Counted from the stretch's first letter, positions 1-12,825 are shown. The stretch is 64,000 nt of DNA from Reclinomonas americana ATCC 50394 (GCA_048213135.1 PS015054.1:381812-445811), one strand, 5' to 3'. Notes: generated from the sequence alone by a model not told the origin. Program-made: numbers and translations.

Positions 1-846
1 ACCGTGAGCTGATCGCCGTTCCTTCAGCTGACAACAGGCGATGCGCTCGCACTCACCACCCGAGATTGCCAATGGCCGTGGTGACGGCGCTCAGCAGCAG
101 AGGCGCCGTGCGCTTGTCAAACGATCCAGAGTTGGGCGACACCACCATGAAGCGCTCCACTCCAAACCATCGGTGCAGGCGATGGGCGCTCTCCGGAAAG
201 TCCCTTCGCGGATCCAGCAGCGCGCCAAACACATCCACTGATCCGCACAGAGACAAGTGTCACAAAATAAAGACGACAACAATCAACAAACATGAGTGCA
301 CAAACCCTCTTCCGTTTCACGCGAGAAGAAGTAGAACAGCTTGTACGACTCGGCATCAAAGAGCAGCACACTGGAGAGACACAACTCGCCGACCGCCGTG
401 GAAGCGCGCGAATTCGCCTGCTGCCGACACACAATCAACATCACAAACTGAACATTCTCTTGGTCCGCCCCTGCCCACGCACCTCTTGTTCCTCCTCTCG
501 CTCCACAAGCCACTGTCGCAACAAGTCCTCAATCTCTGCCACAAACCTGCTCACTCGTCAGATCACAATCTGATCATCACATCATCTGCCGCTGCTGAAA
601 GTCACGCAACTTTTCATACGGCGACACACACGAGTAGTCCTCGATCTCAAAGTACTCCTCCTCCTTCTCAGCTGGCTCCTCGCTGTCATCCTCCGCCTCC
701 TCTGCCTCCTCCTCTCCTTGATCTTGTTCTTCATCGTCGTCGCCCCACGTGTCATCATCATCATCAGCGTCGCCACCAGCAGCACCCGGCTTGGGTCGTC
801 TGGGTCGACCAAAGGCGTCCAGTGATCCCTCTGCCGCAGCCGACAT
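1..846 (-). CDS. RAB3GAP1: RAB3GAP1-like Rab GTPase-activating protein catalytic subunit, N-terminal part
   Basis: Catalytic subunit of the Rab3GAP complex, which acts on Rab3 and Rab18 at ER and vesicle membranes (family knowledge). Four exons are readable (about 581-846, 483-546, 306-417, 57-237) and the gene runs off the left edge. The first recognisable family block is YFEIEDYS followed by EIEDLLRQWLVE, matching the family N-terminus. A later block, RLHRWFGVERFMVVSP then LLLSAVTTAIGNLG, matches the next conserved segment. In front lies an extension of about 60 residues rich in Asp and Glu. The reading frame stays open upstream of 846 but without an ATG, so the ATG at 846 (MSAAAEG) is taken as the start. 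One intron (547-580) is only 34 nt. The gene is divergent from the next one, with about 90 bp between start codons. Confidence 0.85.
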
Positions 847-932
847 TGCCTCGTCACTGGAAGGGTTGGTGGGAAGAGCGACTGACTTGTCCTTCACGGA
901 CACTTTTTGCTCTTTCAAGTACGTATGCCACC

Positions 933-3673
933 ATGACGCAGGCACCGTTGATGCGCTCGCCACTCTGGTGGCGCACTTCGGCAGCGATGGAGCCGGTTGT
1001 CACTGTGGTGCTTCCATCGTCGCCATCGCCTTCTGGGCAGACATCACCGACGCCGTTGTCGCTGCCGTCGGAGGTGGCGACTGCTGGGTGGCGTGAGGCC
1101 ATGCAGCTGGTGGAGCAAGCGGAGCAGAGGCGGAGGGAGGAGGCAGAGCTGCGTGAGCAGGCGATACAGCGATTGCAGGGTAATGGTGAGGCGTGTCTCG
1201 CCTAACGATGTTGCGATTCATGCTCATTCATCGCTGCGTGTGTAGCGCTGTGGCAAGTGGCAGTGCGTCGTCCTCGTGGTGTGTATGGAGTCGCAGGAGA
1301 GTCGGTGTCGCTTGCAGAGTGTCGACAACGCATGGGGCAAGCGAGCGCGGCGATCGTGCATCGAAAATCGTTGGTGTCTGCGGTGCCGCTGCTGTGGTGC
1401 ATGGTGGACCTGGTGCAGGCGAACGGGGAGCGCGAAGAGCTGCGTGGCTTGTGGGACGATGTGCTGTGCGTGGTGAGCTTGGCTGTTGTGTTGTGCGTGG
1501 CAGCTGCATGCATGAGTTCATCGGTCTTCCAACATGAAGCTGCAACACGACCAAGGGCAAGCGGCGAAAGCTCTGGCGGTGATGGACGCGGTGCTTGGCA
1601 TGTCGGCGCAGGAGTATCACTGGTGCGTCCGTGGGGTGGCGACTTGCGTGCATGTGTACGTCGGTGTGGTGACAGCAAATGTGCAGCGTGGTGTGGCAGC
1701 TGGTGCAGCTGCACGATGCACTCTTCCACGCCGCGCGACATCTCGGCTCGCCCCACGATGACTTGGCATGGATGCGTATGTGGCACCAGTTGACGTACCT
1801 GCAGCTGTGGTGTGGTGCACTGCCGGCATTGTGCCCGCCGTGGACCATGTCTCTGCAGGAGTTGCATGAGGCCGCTGGCGTCGGTGACAGAGCGCCGCAT
1901 CCATCCCTTCTTCGAGGTTCGTCGCACAGGTCGTGAATCCTGTCTGCATCACGCGCTCAGCCTCTTATTGCAGCCGTTTGTCGGGCACTATACTCTGGAT
2001 CGTCTCCGGTTGCGCCAGCGACTTTCACCGTGGGCCGATTGATCTCCGCTGCACGCGCATGTTTCGGTGACGAGGTCGTGGCTGTGGCTATCGCTTCGGA
2101 AGAGGAGGCACTGCATGGAACACCTGTCGTGGCGTGGGAGTCGTGGCGTCGCGCCATGCATGCACGTCGACAGCGTCTGGCGCTGCTTTGTGGTGGTGAC
2201 TCGCTCGGTACTGCGCCACCCATCGTCGGTGATACGGAGCACCTCTGGTGGCAGCATTGGTGGCCCGCCACTGACAGACGCGTGGCGTCTGTGGTGGACT
2301 GGGTAGAGTCGGTGCTTGTGCCGCAAGCGCAGCGTGTCTACGCCTCGGTGCATGTGCGTATTGCGCAGATGTTGTCCGCTGGTTCCGTTTCGCCGACTCG
2401 TGCTTCACAGGTCTCGTGGGAGTCGTCGGCCCTGCGCTGTTGGTGGCGTGTGTGGCGCGCGAGGAGAGCAATCAAGGAGCAATTCGACGAGACGCTGGCA
2501 GAACTGCAGTCCCTGGCGGCATTGCTGACCATGCATGCCGACACGGAATACGATCCACGGTGCGTTGCTTCCGCCGCGACTTATATGTGTGGCTGCAGTG
2601 TTTATTTATGAGTGTCGTTTTGCAGACCGCCGGCATCTCTCCCTCGTGAGATCCTCCACGAAGTGCGTCAGGTGGACAATGGTGACTGGCGTCGCTTCAT
2701 GTCACGGTACGCGGGCGCGCAATTATGTCATCTCGCACGCAGCCTTTGGTGCTCATCAACTTGCATTTCGTAGGGCGCATGATCGAATGTTCGCACTGGA
2801 GACGCAAGCGGCGCGATTGGAGACGCTCGTGTGGCACTTTGACCGCATGCTGCGACAGCCGCTGGCGTGGCAGCGACTGGAGAGCATGTTGCAGGAGCGT
2901 AGCCTGGTGTCGTTTGCGAACGAGCAGCATCGAGTGGTGCTCTCGGAGCTGTCAGATGTGCTGTCGACGCTTAACGATGAGGATAACGACTCGGACGTAC
3001 ACCAGAGTATCGCGGTCTTGACATTCGAGCTGTTTCGAGTGCACGCCCGACAGGCACGCTTGGATCGTATCGCTGAAGAGCGCCAGAGCCGTATACGAAC
3101 CCTCGCCGCGTTGCCGGCAGACGCGGTGCGCGAAAGCAAGGTGCTGGCCGTGCTGGCGGCGCATGTGGACACCATGGCTGCGCCGCCGTCTTTGTCAGCA
3201 TCGTCCGCGCCGTTGTTGCCCCGTGTGCGCTACGCCGACCTCCTACAGCAAGCTCTCGATGCAGACTGGGGAGAGAGGTGCGTCACTGCGACCGACCGTC
3301 AGCAAGCTAGCATCGCTCTCACATTTCTCAAATATTTGACAGGCAACGAGCTGCGCAGTCAGGGTCGATGCCTGGACGGCAAGAGGTTGACGAAGGAGGA
3401 GGAGGAAGTGGTGGAAGGCTGGCGGTCGGCGACCAAGTGCGCTTGGTGCGCTGGCTTCGCAGTGAGCGACGTCGAATCGGCGTGCAACTGCTGCGCGCTC
3501 TCACTCGCCGGGTGATTGCCAAGGGTCTGTGGCCGCACGCTCCGCAGCACGCCCATCCTTCTGTTGGCACGCCGGCGGCCGCATTCGACATACTGAGCAC
3601 GCTGCTCACACGTGTCATGTTTCGCCGTCGCAAGTCGTCGTCGGTGGATTCGCGCGGTCGCGCAGCAAGATGA
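933..3673 (+). CDS. Unrecognised multi-exon, mostly helical protein
   Basis: I do not recognise this protein. The chosen start at 933 lies in a good context (ccaccATG); 987 is the alternative. Exon 1 ends near 1179 and exon 2 begins at 1246 in matching phase. Further exons are readable around 1526-1620, 1690-2000, 2040-2570, 2627-2707, 2740-3280 and 3358-3673. The N-terminus is a charged helix (QLVEQAEQRRREEAELREQ). The rest is rich in Leu, Ala, Arg and Trp, with long helices and no signal peptide, membrane segment or catalytic motif that I can see. The part around 2760-3250 (RLETLVWHFDRMLRQ onward) could be coiled coil. The size and helical character would suit a tethering or scaffold protein, but that is only a guess. 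It ends 61 bp from the stop of the convergent Ubl-repeat/CAP gene. Confidence 0.6.
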
Positions 3674-3734
3674 ATGGACGACCACTTGTGTCATGTCTCA
3701 CCTCTTCTTCACAACTACTCGCAATCTGCACAAA

Positions 3735-6700
3735 CTAATCAACACGCCAGTCGCGGTAGAGCGCACGATTCGTGACGCGGTCTGAATCGGTCCACCCGCC
3801 GGCGTAATCGTGAACGCACATGTGCTCATATCTGTGAAGAAAGGGGAATGCATGAGACGAGTGCAGGCACGGGAGGAATGATGGTGTCGAGAAGCAACGC
3901 ACTCGCGGTGGGGGCCGTGCGCGACACCAAGCACCTGGAAAAAAACAAGGTGGTGTGAGCAGAGGCCACATGTGACTCTCAAAAAAACACACGCAGGCAA
4001 CACAACTCGATGCTTCTCGTTGAAGATGTTCTTGCGGTGGCTGCGTGACGGCACAGCGTCGTCGATGATGAGCGCACAGATCATTTGCTTCGCCGTTGCG
4101 CTGCCGTAATCGACGTTCTCGCCGAGCTCTCCGTGGAACTTGCCAAAGAGCGCCGCGCGATCCGCCAGACTGTCGCCGGCCGAGTGATGCCCAATGCTCC
4201 CTGCAAGTGCAGCAAGGTCAGCATCGCGGTGCGCCGACGACACAAGCAGTCGAAAACAAATAAACCTTCAAGGCCCTGCGCAATCGCATGGCGGCGAGCA
4301 ACCAGCGTCAGTCCGCGGCTGATGCCAGTCAACGGCGGCTGTGCATGGAAAGTGAGAAGGGTGCCCTCTCACACGCACACATCGTATGAAAACAAACCAC
4401 TGGCGGTTGCACTCGCAGGGCTTCAATGGCTTCCGTGATGACTGGAGTACCCTCCTGCACGACGCCAACGTGAGGGAGGTGAAAGAGCTGAGAACACAAC
4501 CATGGCGCCACACCGTGAGGAGCGTCGGCTGGCCGTTGTTGTACACGGGGTGCTCGACAATGTTGCCGTCGCGGATCGAGCTCCGAATGCTCTCCAGCAC
4601 CGGAATCAATGACTGTGGATTCGTGCGCACCTTGTTGAGTTCGATGAACGCATCGCGCTCCACGTCAGACAGAAAATCTGCCTCCTCCACCGCTGCACAC
4701 ACATCACCACAGCTGTCAGTCACACCAGCACATATCACGTACGATCTCGCACTTTACGAAACGAGTCGGCGGTGTCTCCTGATCCGCGGACGACGGCAAG
4801 GTGAAAGAAAATGTCTTGGACGACTCCCGGCCAATCTGGGGCGGTGACCGTGGCGACAGGGCATTCGACGCGCCGGGAACATCAACTAGGTGCGACAGGG
4901 GGCATTGTGTCAAGGCGAACAGGACTCGCAAACGAGCCGCACGAGACCACCAGTGGATCAGAAGCAAAGGATATCACAAGGTGGAGTGAATTGCCGGCGA
5001 GGAGACCGGCGTAGCCGACCCATGGGCACAGGGGACCGGACTCGCTGAACAGGTGCAACTCGAATTCGTCGTTTGGCAAGCCCCACGCCTCGCGAATCAT
5101 CTTGCGAACCGTCCTGCGTCAACACGCACACACACACATCGTGTCAGAGTACGCTGGTTTGCCACACAGCGCGTGCATGCCCACTTTGTCGCAACTTGAT
5201 CTCCGTGTTGGTCAGCACGTCCAATGTGAGTACGGCGCGCCGATTCGGCAGCTGGTGCGACACCTCCAAGAGTGCCTGCTGCGGTGGCTGGTCCGGCAGC
5301 GGTGGCAATGTGACAGCGTACAGCGAGTCGGTGGTCAAATTATCGACACGCCCGGCGCGTGACAAGACGGGGCCTGTGGCACGCCAATGTGAGTGAACGC
5401 ATACACATCAAAACAAAGGCTTACTCTCTCGTTGCACACCATCCTCTGCATCGGCGCGCAAATCAAACTCGGCGTCGTCGAGACGCCACGTCTTGGCGAC
5501 CGTCGAGCGCAGCTTGCGCAACGACATGACAAGCGGCGCCTCAATGGCCAGCTTGCCAACGCGCTCTTGCATGACACGGCGCACCGTCAGCAGCGTCTTG
5601 CGATCAGAGTACTCGCGGTCGGCGCGTGACACCTCGTCGTCGATGAACAGCAGACGCGCAGTCAGCTGCGCCACGGGACCGGAGCGCGGCAGCACAGGTC
5701 CTGTGCAGAGAGGGGAAAGTGCACAAGTGAGCAACGTGATGACAGCAGCAGCAGCAGCTCGTCGTTCGCGCGTGCGCACACCATCTTCACTGTCAGCGCG
5801 CCTGTGGTGACCGTCATGAGAGCAGAGTGAGAACGCGGGACAAGGACGGGAGATTGTCAACACAGACGCAACAGCTCAAACTCTGGCGGCAGATCCTGCA
5901 CCGTCGACTCCACCATGCGACGGATATCGGCCATGTCCAGCTTTGGCGGCACGTCGACAGAGAGCGACGACACGCGGTCGCCGAATACACGCTTGATCGT
6001 AATGGGGATTGGTTCCTCGGGTCGATCCGTCTTGCCAGTGGCGACGGCGGCAGGAGTGAATTGCGGGCGGTTGGAGACGACTTGCGGACTGTCGACCGAC
6101 TGCCGACGGTCCGGCCGATTGACGCGCAAATGCAGCACCGATGTGCCACGCAACTGCGCCACAGAGCCCTCTCGCGGAACCGGAACGCCTGCCATTCAGA
6201 AAATGCAGCACGTGTTGTCAAGACCAAATGGCGTGATCACGTGCCTCACGCAATCGATCACGCACCGTCCTCCGTCTCCATCAGCAGGTCAAAGTCGTCG
6301 ACCAGACTCCACGTCTTGGCCACGGTCTCGCGCAGCTCCGGCAGCCGCATATGTGCTGGTGCGTCCACTCGCATCGTGATGATCTTGTCCGGCATGGTGC
6401 GACGAATCGCCAGCGGGACTGTGTTGGCGGCGGCGGCTGCGGCCGGTGCTGCTGCCGCTCCGTTGGCATTGCTCTTCGGAGCAGGGGCCACTGGCGGCGG
6501 TGCCGCCGCCGACGCTGCAGTGGCAGCAGTAGCCGCAACAGGGGCTGGTGCTGGAACCGGTGCTCGTGACTGTGTGGCACCGAGATCCTCTTGCTGGTCC
6601 GTGTGCTGCACAAAGAGAATGCGCTCCGCCAGCTGCGACACCTTGCTGGTCAGCCGAACGGGCACCCCTGCACATGGAAGAAACACATCATTGAGCAGGC

Positions 6701-7761
6701 TGCACTGCATCGCAGCAGCAGTACTAGCAGCAGCAGCATACCGTTCTCGCCACCCGTGCAGCTGTGCATGCAAGGATTCGAGGAGGTGAGCACGACGACG
6801 ACAAGACGACAACGGAAGAAAGGAGAGTGCACGCAACAACTGAAAGTTCTGCAGCGACCACTGCTTGGCCACGACGTCGCGCACGCGGGTGAGCTCCATG
6901 CTCAGCGGCACGGCCAGCTTGAGTGTGACAATGCGATCGGCGAGCAAGCGCTTGACAAAAATCTCCACAGGAGCCGACGGCGACGCAGGTGGCGCGGCAG
7001 CGGCCGCCGGCACCTCCACCAGAAACACACTCCGATCGGAGAGATTGGCCAGATCGCCATCACGAGTCAGCACTTTTCCTGCACACATGCACCGATTCAG
7101 GTGGAGCGGTGGTGGAGACAGAAATCATACACAAACAAACCGGTTTCGCTGCCGATGCGCAGCTCAAAAGACAGCGCGTCGAGCTGCCACGCGCGCGCCA
7201 CCGCCTTGGTGAGGTCGGCCAGCGTCATGCCAGCCGCCGACGGCGCCTGCACCTGCAACAGCAACCATGCATCAGCAACCCCATATGCGGAAGTGTCCGC
7301 AGACCGCAACTCACGCAACATTGATGGCCTCCAGCAGCCCACCACGCATGCGCTTGACCAGCAACGCCGCAGGCTGCTGCTGTTGCTGCTGTGCCTCGCT
7401 GCCCGATGACGACGACACCGAATCCGTTGTCGGCGACGTGCGCGGGCGCGGAACACCGGGCATCGTGGCCAGCGGGGGCGGTGACAGCGGCGCAGCGGCC
7501 GAGGCTGCCGCCGCCTTGGGTTCCACCGCGCCCACAGTCGTCGCAGCGGCGGCCACTGCAGTTCGCCGCGGTTTGGCCTCCATGGGCAGCGGCCGAGCGG
7601 TCTCCGAGGTGGCGCGAGAGGCCGACGAGCGCGGTGTCGTGCTGGCGCCCCCAGCTGTCACAGTTGTCCGTCCGCATGTGTGAGAGCGGGCGTGGGAGAG
7701 AGAGCGAGAGCTGTGCAATACAAGACTCACCGGATGTCGCCTTTCGTGAAGGAGCACTCAT
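3735..7761 (-). CDS. Six ubiquitin-like repeats fused to a C-terminal CAP/SCP domain
   Basis: The start ATG at 7761 (MSAPSRKATSG) is followed by a low-complexity Ala/Pro/Ser stretch with a Gln run. Then come six diverged beta-grasp-like repeats at about 7360-7130, 6990-6840, 6420-6270, 6020-5785, 5610-5430 and 5230-5040. They share a core such as LRETVAKTWSLVDDFDLL, VRDVVAKQWSLQNFQLL and LRSTVAKTWRLDDAEFDL. Each is followed by an acidic EDG-type turn and a segment like PVLPRSGPVAQL...LLFI. After the last repeat comes a CAP domain (about 4680-3735): ERDAFIELNKVRTNPQS, HSAGDSLADRAALFG, GENVDYGSATAKQM, SRSHRKNIF and CVHDYAGGW. The two His and the acidic residues of the usual CAP site are present. 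CAP proteins are mostly secreted, but no signal peptide is visible here, so an intracellular protein is likely. A 20-nt microexon lies at 5782-5801. The function is not known to me. Confidence 0.75.
5782..5801 (-). other. 20-nt microexon inside ubiquitin-like repeat 4
   Basis: Flanked by CACAG on the 5' side and GTGTGCG on the 3' side. It encodes the acidic turn RADSEDG at the end of repeat 4. The reading frame is kept only if the preceding exon ends as CGT CT|gtgttg. The result, LLRLRADSEDGPVLPRSG, matches the equivalent joint in repeat 5 (DLRADAEDG), which supports the model. Confidence 0.6.
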
Positions 7762-8156
7762 GATGACGTGCGCGTGTGTCAATCACAGTCTGCACACGCA
7801 CAGAGTGAGAGAGAGCGTGTCATCAAAGGCAACGCCACGAATCCGTACACACGCACACATGCACGCATGCAAGAAAAGACACGCATGCGACACACACACA
7901 CACACACGTTTGAAGTGACACTCGTGCAGTTTGCACGCACAGAGAGAGGAAGAATGGCAAAGGGAATAGAGAAGTAATGCATTCACGCGCGCACACTCAC
8001 CTGTCTCTGCGTCCGTGTGTGTGTGCGTGTGTGTGAAAAGAGAGTCGCCAAGAGAGAGCACTATGTAGTGTGCGTGTGTGTGCGCGCTCTCACAGGAGAC
8101 ACAAAAACAGAGAGGCAAGAGAAGTGCTGTTTTCTGCACGCGGACGCGCGCTTTTC
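7762..8156. promoter_or_regulatory. Divergent intergenic region between the Ubl-CAP and JmjC genes
   Basis: About 395 bp without a convincing coding exon. It holds CA/GT tracts (for example 7889-7906 and around 8018-8033) and purine-rich stretches. It must contain both promoters and 5' UTRs. No TATA box or other known element stands out. Confidence 0.4.
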
Positions 8157-10981
8157 ATGCTGTCCCACCTCCCGGTTTCTCGCTCTCCAATGAGTGACTG
8201 TGACAGTGTTGCGTCTCTCCTCTCTCCCTCTCCCCACCCCCCTTCCTCTCTCTCTCTCTCTCACTGCACATGCTCAGCCTCCGCGCAAACGACGACGTGT
8301 ATGCGAGGCGCACAGTGAAGAGATCAGTGAATGGCCTCCGCCTTCCACCACAGATGCTGCTGCAAAGAGCAGTGATGACGATGACAGCAGTGCGGGCAAT
8401 GGAGGTGACAGTCGCGAGGATGCCCAAAACACACTGCCTGCGTCATCGGAAGAATCGCATGTGGTCATTGATGATGATGAGCAAGAGGAGGAGTCCTTGA
8501 GCGCAGACATGGCGTTGGCACGATGGTACCGTGCGCAAGTGCGGGAGAATGGCGATGCACAGTGGTCGGGGCGACGAGGGAATACACGCACGCTGTTGCG
8601 CTGGTTGGTGCGGGAAGGCGGGCCGGCCATTCGTCGTTTCCTGCGTGCGCAGTGGCAGCGGTGCAGCGAGGCGGTGCGACGGCGACCGCGCAGTGCGGCG
8701 TTGTGGGCCACGCTGGCGTCGTATCAGGAGAGGTGATGGGGCTCCATGCGGAAAGAGAAACGGTATTGGTTCCTTATGCTCGAGTGTGCAGGCTTGGTGA
8801 TGTGGATGGAGCGGTGGCTTCGCTGCAAAAGAGTCTTTCGCTGCGACCGCATAGCGGGCGTGTGCAGCAGGAGTTGGCGCGCTGTCAGTTGCGAAAGCGC
8901 ATCGCCGAGGTCTGTCTGTCTGTCTGTCTCTTCATCGCAGTGCATTGCAGGGAGTGCTGACGACTGTGTGCTTGCAGACTGTCCGAGAGGTGTGTGCGCA
9001 GCAGTCTCGTGTGCCACGGGAGCTGTCGGCCACGGTGCCGGTGGATCGGCGGCGCGATTTGTCGTATATGGTGCGGTGGGTGCGGGGAGCAAGCGAACGA
9101 GCACCCTTCCGCAACTCACCACTTTAAGGTTCTGTCGATATCGCGCCACCATTCTTTCGGCAGACGTTCATTGTGGAGTACGCCAATAGGTAATTGATTG
9201 TGGCTGATGTGTGTAAACGTGGTCCGCTCAGTTGCTGAAGCCGTCGGGCGGTGGTGTGCGTGCAGGGGTCGTCCTGTGATTCTCGAGGGCTGCCACCTGG
9301 TGCCACAAATGTGGACCGTGCAGCACATTCGCGAGGTGTGCGACTCGATTCCCCCGAACACCCACACGCTGCTGATGATATTGTGCTGACATGTTGATGA
9401 TTTGTCGATTCGCAGGTGGCGGGCGACAAGATGGTGGCGGTGCGTATGCAATGACCTATCCGCTCCTGCGACCATGCGTTTCACTATTCTTCTGCGCCCG
9501 GCAGCCGCGCTACTTGGTGCGTGGGAGTGCCGACTGGGCGCAGTTGGAAGACGGACCGCCGCTGCCAGTGCGCGATCTCTTGGCTAGGTTGGCAAGCGTT
9601 TGATATCTCTCTGACTTCTATATATGCTGATCCCGTTTCTCGTCTCGTTGACAGGCTCGAGCATCATCCGCCGGAGGGAGTGGAAGACCCAGCTGCCTCA
9701 CTTCCGTACCTCTTTGACTGGAATCTGCCGTCGGGATGCCCAGAACTCCTGCAGGAGGTGACGGTGCCGCGGTACTTTGCCGGTGAGTGTGCTGCTGAGG
9801 AACTGGTGCATGCATGCATGCATGTCGTTGACATTTGCCGCAGGAGACTTTCTGCAGCGCACCGCTGTCGGATCATTGTACCGGTCTGTCGACATTGCTG
9901 TGTCTTGTCGCTGCTGTGTGCACTGACTGGTGGAGGGTGCGCAGCGAATCGTGGCCGAGTCTCTTTGTTGGCGCCGCTGGCACCATGAGCGAAATGCGTG
10001 CGTCTCGTCTTCCCGCTTGTGTCGTTTCTGCTGCCCCTTTGACACTCACCCTGACGGCACAGATGTCGATGGTACTGCGGTGTGGCAACAAACAACTCGT
10101 GCTATGTTTTGTTTCTACTCACTGCGCTCGACTCAGCATTTGGCTCCAACTTTTACATGGCGCTCTTCCAGGTTCGTACGGCTCCATGCTCCTCCTCCCA
10201 CGCGGCGTACTCACCTCTGTCTTTCTCGTCGATGCAGGGTCGCAAACAGTTGCATTTGTGTGTGCCTTTTTGCTGTGTGCCTTCATGCAAGCCCCCCTCA
10301 CCACCTCGGCCAGCTGGGTGTTCTTCCCACGCGAAGACGTGCCACTCCTCTCGCCCAACTTCGACACCTCATTCGACGCCACGTTTGAGGTGGATCTCGA
10401 CCACCCCGATCTCGAGGCGCATCCAGCATTCGCACTGACACACGCACCCTGGGAGTGTGTTCTGCAGCCTGGCGAGTTGCGTCTCGTGCGTTTTTGCGTG
10501 TGTCTGCACCTGCACATGCACCGACCGAAGTAAGTGCAGCCTCCTGTTTGTGCCCGCCGGCTGTCCCCATCGCGTCAAGGTACAGTCGATGCCAGTGTGC
10601 GCGCGCACGTATCAACTTACTCACCCGTGGTGCGCAGAATCTCGACCTGACGGTCGCCGTCTCGGCCAACTATGTCGACACCAGCAACTTTGATTTGGTC
10701 GTGGAACAACTGACGCTGGCCGCCTTGACGTGTCCCCGCTCCAGGGACCTCCTTGACCAACTGCGACATCCGTCGTTCCCGCGCAGTCTCAATCCCCACC
10801 AGCAGGACGTGCCGTGGTCCGAGTTCAAGCGCGAACGCACTGCGCGGACTGCCGAGCTGTGCACATGGGACGGTATGCGCTGTACCATTGCGTTGCGCCA
10901 CACACACGCACACACGCACAGCAAGTCTCACGCCGTCTGTGCCTCTCGTTCCCAGGTCGATCACCACCAACCCCAGTGTAG
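8157..10981 (+). CDS. JmjC/cupin_8 2-oxoglutarate oxygenase with N-terminal TPR-like helices
   Basis: Predicted Fe(II)/2-oxoglutarate-dependent oxygenase (protein hydroxylase or demethylase family). The tentative start is ATG 8157 (MLSHLP), spliced to PPRKRRRV, a basic NLS-like motif, then an acidic Asp/Ser/Glu stretch. Around 8620-8915 two TPR-like helix pairs are seen (RPRSAALWATLASYQER, GDVDGAVASLQKSLSL). The JmjC fold begins with TFIVEYANRGRPVILEGC near 9170-9290. It continues through WPSLFVGAAGTMSEMHVDG, in which the iron-binding HxD (HVD) has its His codon split by the intron ending at 10062. Next comes NFYMALFQGRKQLH (candidate 2-oxoglutarate lysine region), and PGDLLFVPAGCPHRV supplies the distal His. 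The C-terminal exon ends WDGRSPPTPV at TAG 10979-10981. It resembles JMJD/TYW5-type cupin_8 proteins; the substrate is unknown. It is convergent with the next gene, 82 bp apart. Confidence 0.75.
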
Positions 10982-11063
10982 TTCATTACGGAAACCACCG
11001 AAAAAAGAGAGGAAACAATGGCACGCGGGCATACACAAATCGCGCGCGGCCTGCTTACACCGC

Positions 11064-12825
11064 GCTCACTGTACGGGTATGAAGATGCTCGCCAGCCGCC
11101 TGTAGGCGTCCACGAGTTCGGGGGGCGTCGGATCTGCGGGATCGACAAAGTAGTCGCTCTCGCTCATGGGTATGCACACCAGGACCACACCTTTTGACAT
11201 TCATGCAGGAGTGAGTCCACAAGAATAAACACTGCGCGAACCTCGTGATTACGCACCATCCAACATTGCGTATCGATTGCTCTCCATGATTCTGTTGTAC
11301 ACATCGACGGTCGCCGCTCCGAAACACACATACAGTTGCCGATCGGTTGCCCGCTGCCCCTGGTCCCGACTGCAGGCGTAGTACGTGTCGGAAAAGTACT
11401 TTCGCATGGCTGCCCGATCACGCATCACTTCGGTGAGCTCGGAGAACGGGTCTCGTTCCGGTCTCGCATTCAGTATCAGAGACTACCGTGTGCGCGAGTG
11501 AGAAAGCGATGCACTGAGAAATGGGGGTGGGCGGGCCTGCGAAACTCTGTGCTTTGCCCAGTCCTCGGCGTAGCGCTGGCAGCGTGCGGCTCCGAATGTG
11601 TTGTTCCACGCCGCACATGGCTCCAGATCTGCCGCGCAGCGGTAATGTCAGGCACTGGGTCGAGTTCAGCAGTAGACACGAAAAACGCACCTGGTATACA
11701 CTGCCACTCGTTGATGGTGGCCGACGACAGGAACTTGGTGTCTGGCGGGTCGTAGGCCATGCGGCCGTGCGGTAGTGAAATGTTCAGCGATCGCTACGTG
11801 CATGGGAACAGTGAGAGTCTCACGTCACGAGAATCAGCAAGACAACAACAACAACCACACGCACCTCCACATTGACACCGAGTGCTCGCTTCACGCCATA
11901 CAACACAAAGAACAAGAGTTGCGCCAGCAGTGACCCGGACCTGGCGTCAATGACACGCAGGTTATCCGTCGGTCGCACACCATACACGAAGCCAATCTCC
12001 TCCGCGGTGCTCGGCACAATGATCATCAAACCACCGGAACCTGCCGACACACCAACATCTCTTTCAGATGACCACGACGCGCGCTGATCGAGACATAGCA
12101 CAGCCCACGAAACGTTCAAACTGACTCAGTGTGGGAAAGCGATACGAAAACATGGTCTCCACATCTTGCATGGTGATGCCATCCTGAATGATATTCGTCG
12201 ACTGCTCCACCGCACGCGCATTGCCCACCGGCTGAATGAAGCGCTCCTCCAGCGCCAATAACCGCTTCTCCAGCGGCAGTTCCGAGAGCCGAGCAACGGC
12301 GCTGATCACTTGCGGAACCGGTGCCTTCTCAACCGGCACCGGCTGCGCCGCCGCGGCCACAGCAGGCGCCGGCTGCGACGAACGAGAAGGAGGAGGAGGC
12401 GCTGCTGGCAACTGCTGCTGCTGCTGCTGTGAAGGTTGTGCATGAGCTGCAGGTGGTGGCGACACGGCGCCCACAGCTGGCGACACGCGATTTCCTTGCG
12501 GTGATGTGGCTGCCATCCATTGAATGAGCAATGAGCGAGGAATGATGAGAAAATGCGTGCTCTCTTGCTCACCATCCACAGGCGGTGCGCGCAGCTTGTC
12601 CACTCTCTGCTGCAGCGCAACCACTGTGCTGGAGATCTCATGCACGAGGTTCTGTGTGCGCTGCATATCCTCATCCAACGATTGCACACGACTGCGAGCG
12701 CGCCTCTCTGACATTAGAAAAAGAAAAATCACACACGCCACTCGTCTGCGCATCACGCACCCAGCAATGCACATGAGGAACTCGCGCACGGTCTCTGCTG
12801 CCGCCTGCCCTTGCGCCTCCGCCAT
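11064..12825 (-). CDS. Unrecognised protein with N-terminal coiled coil and Gln/Pro/Ala linker
   Basis: Not recognised. The ATG at 12825 (MAEAQGQAAAETVREFL) is chosen because the frame upstream offers only GTG. Exon 2 is a clear coiled coil (SRVQSLDEDMQRTQNLVHE, VVALQQRVDKLRAPP). It is followed by a Pro/Gln/Ala-rich linker (about 12520-12340) and a structured region: PLEKRLLALEERFIQP, ITMQDVETMFSYRFPT, and LMIIVPSTAEEIGFVYG ending in a hydrophobic LLAQLLFFVLYGVKRAL. Later exons carry MAYDPPDTKFLSSATINEW, RKYFSDTYYACSRDQGQ and MLDG, then a terminal SESDYFVDPADPTPPELV ending at 11064. No signal peptide is seen. The hydrophobic block could be a buried core or a single membrane helix. The start codon is about 60 bp from that of the divergent proline-rich gene. 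Confidence 0.6.

Noticed and set aside
66-1205. 379-codon open frame on the plus strand over the RAB3GAP1 exons
   Set aside because: His/Ser/Pro-rich low complexity, antisense to four exons that match RAB3GAP1. Only its last part (from 933) is used as exon 1 of the plus-strand gene.
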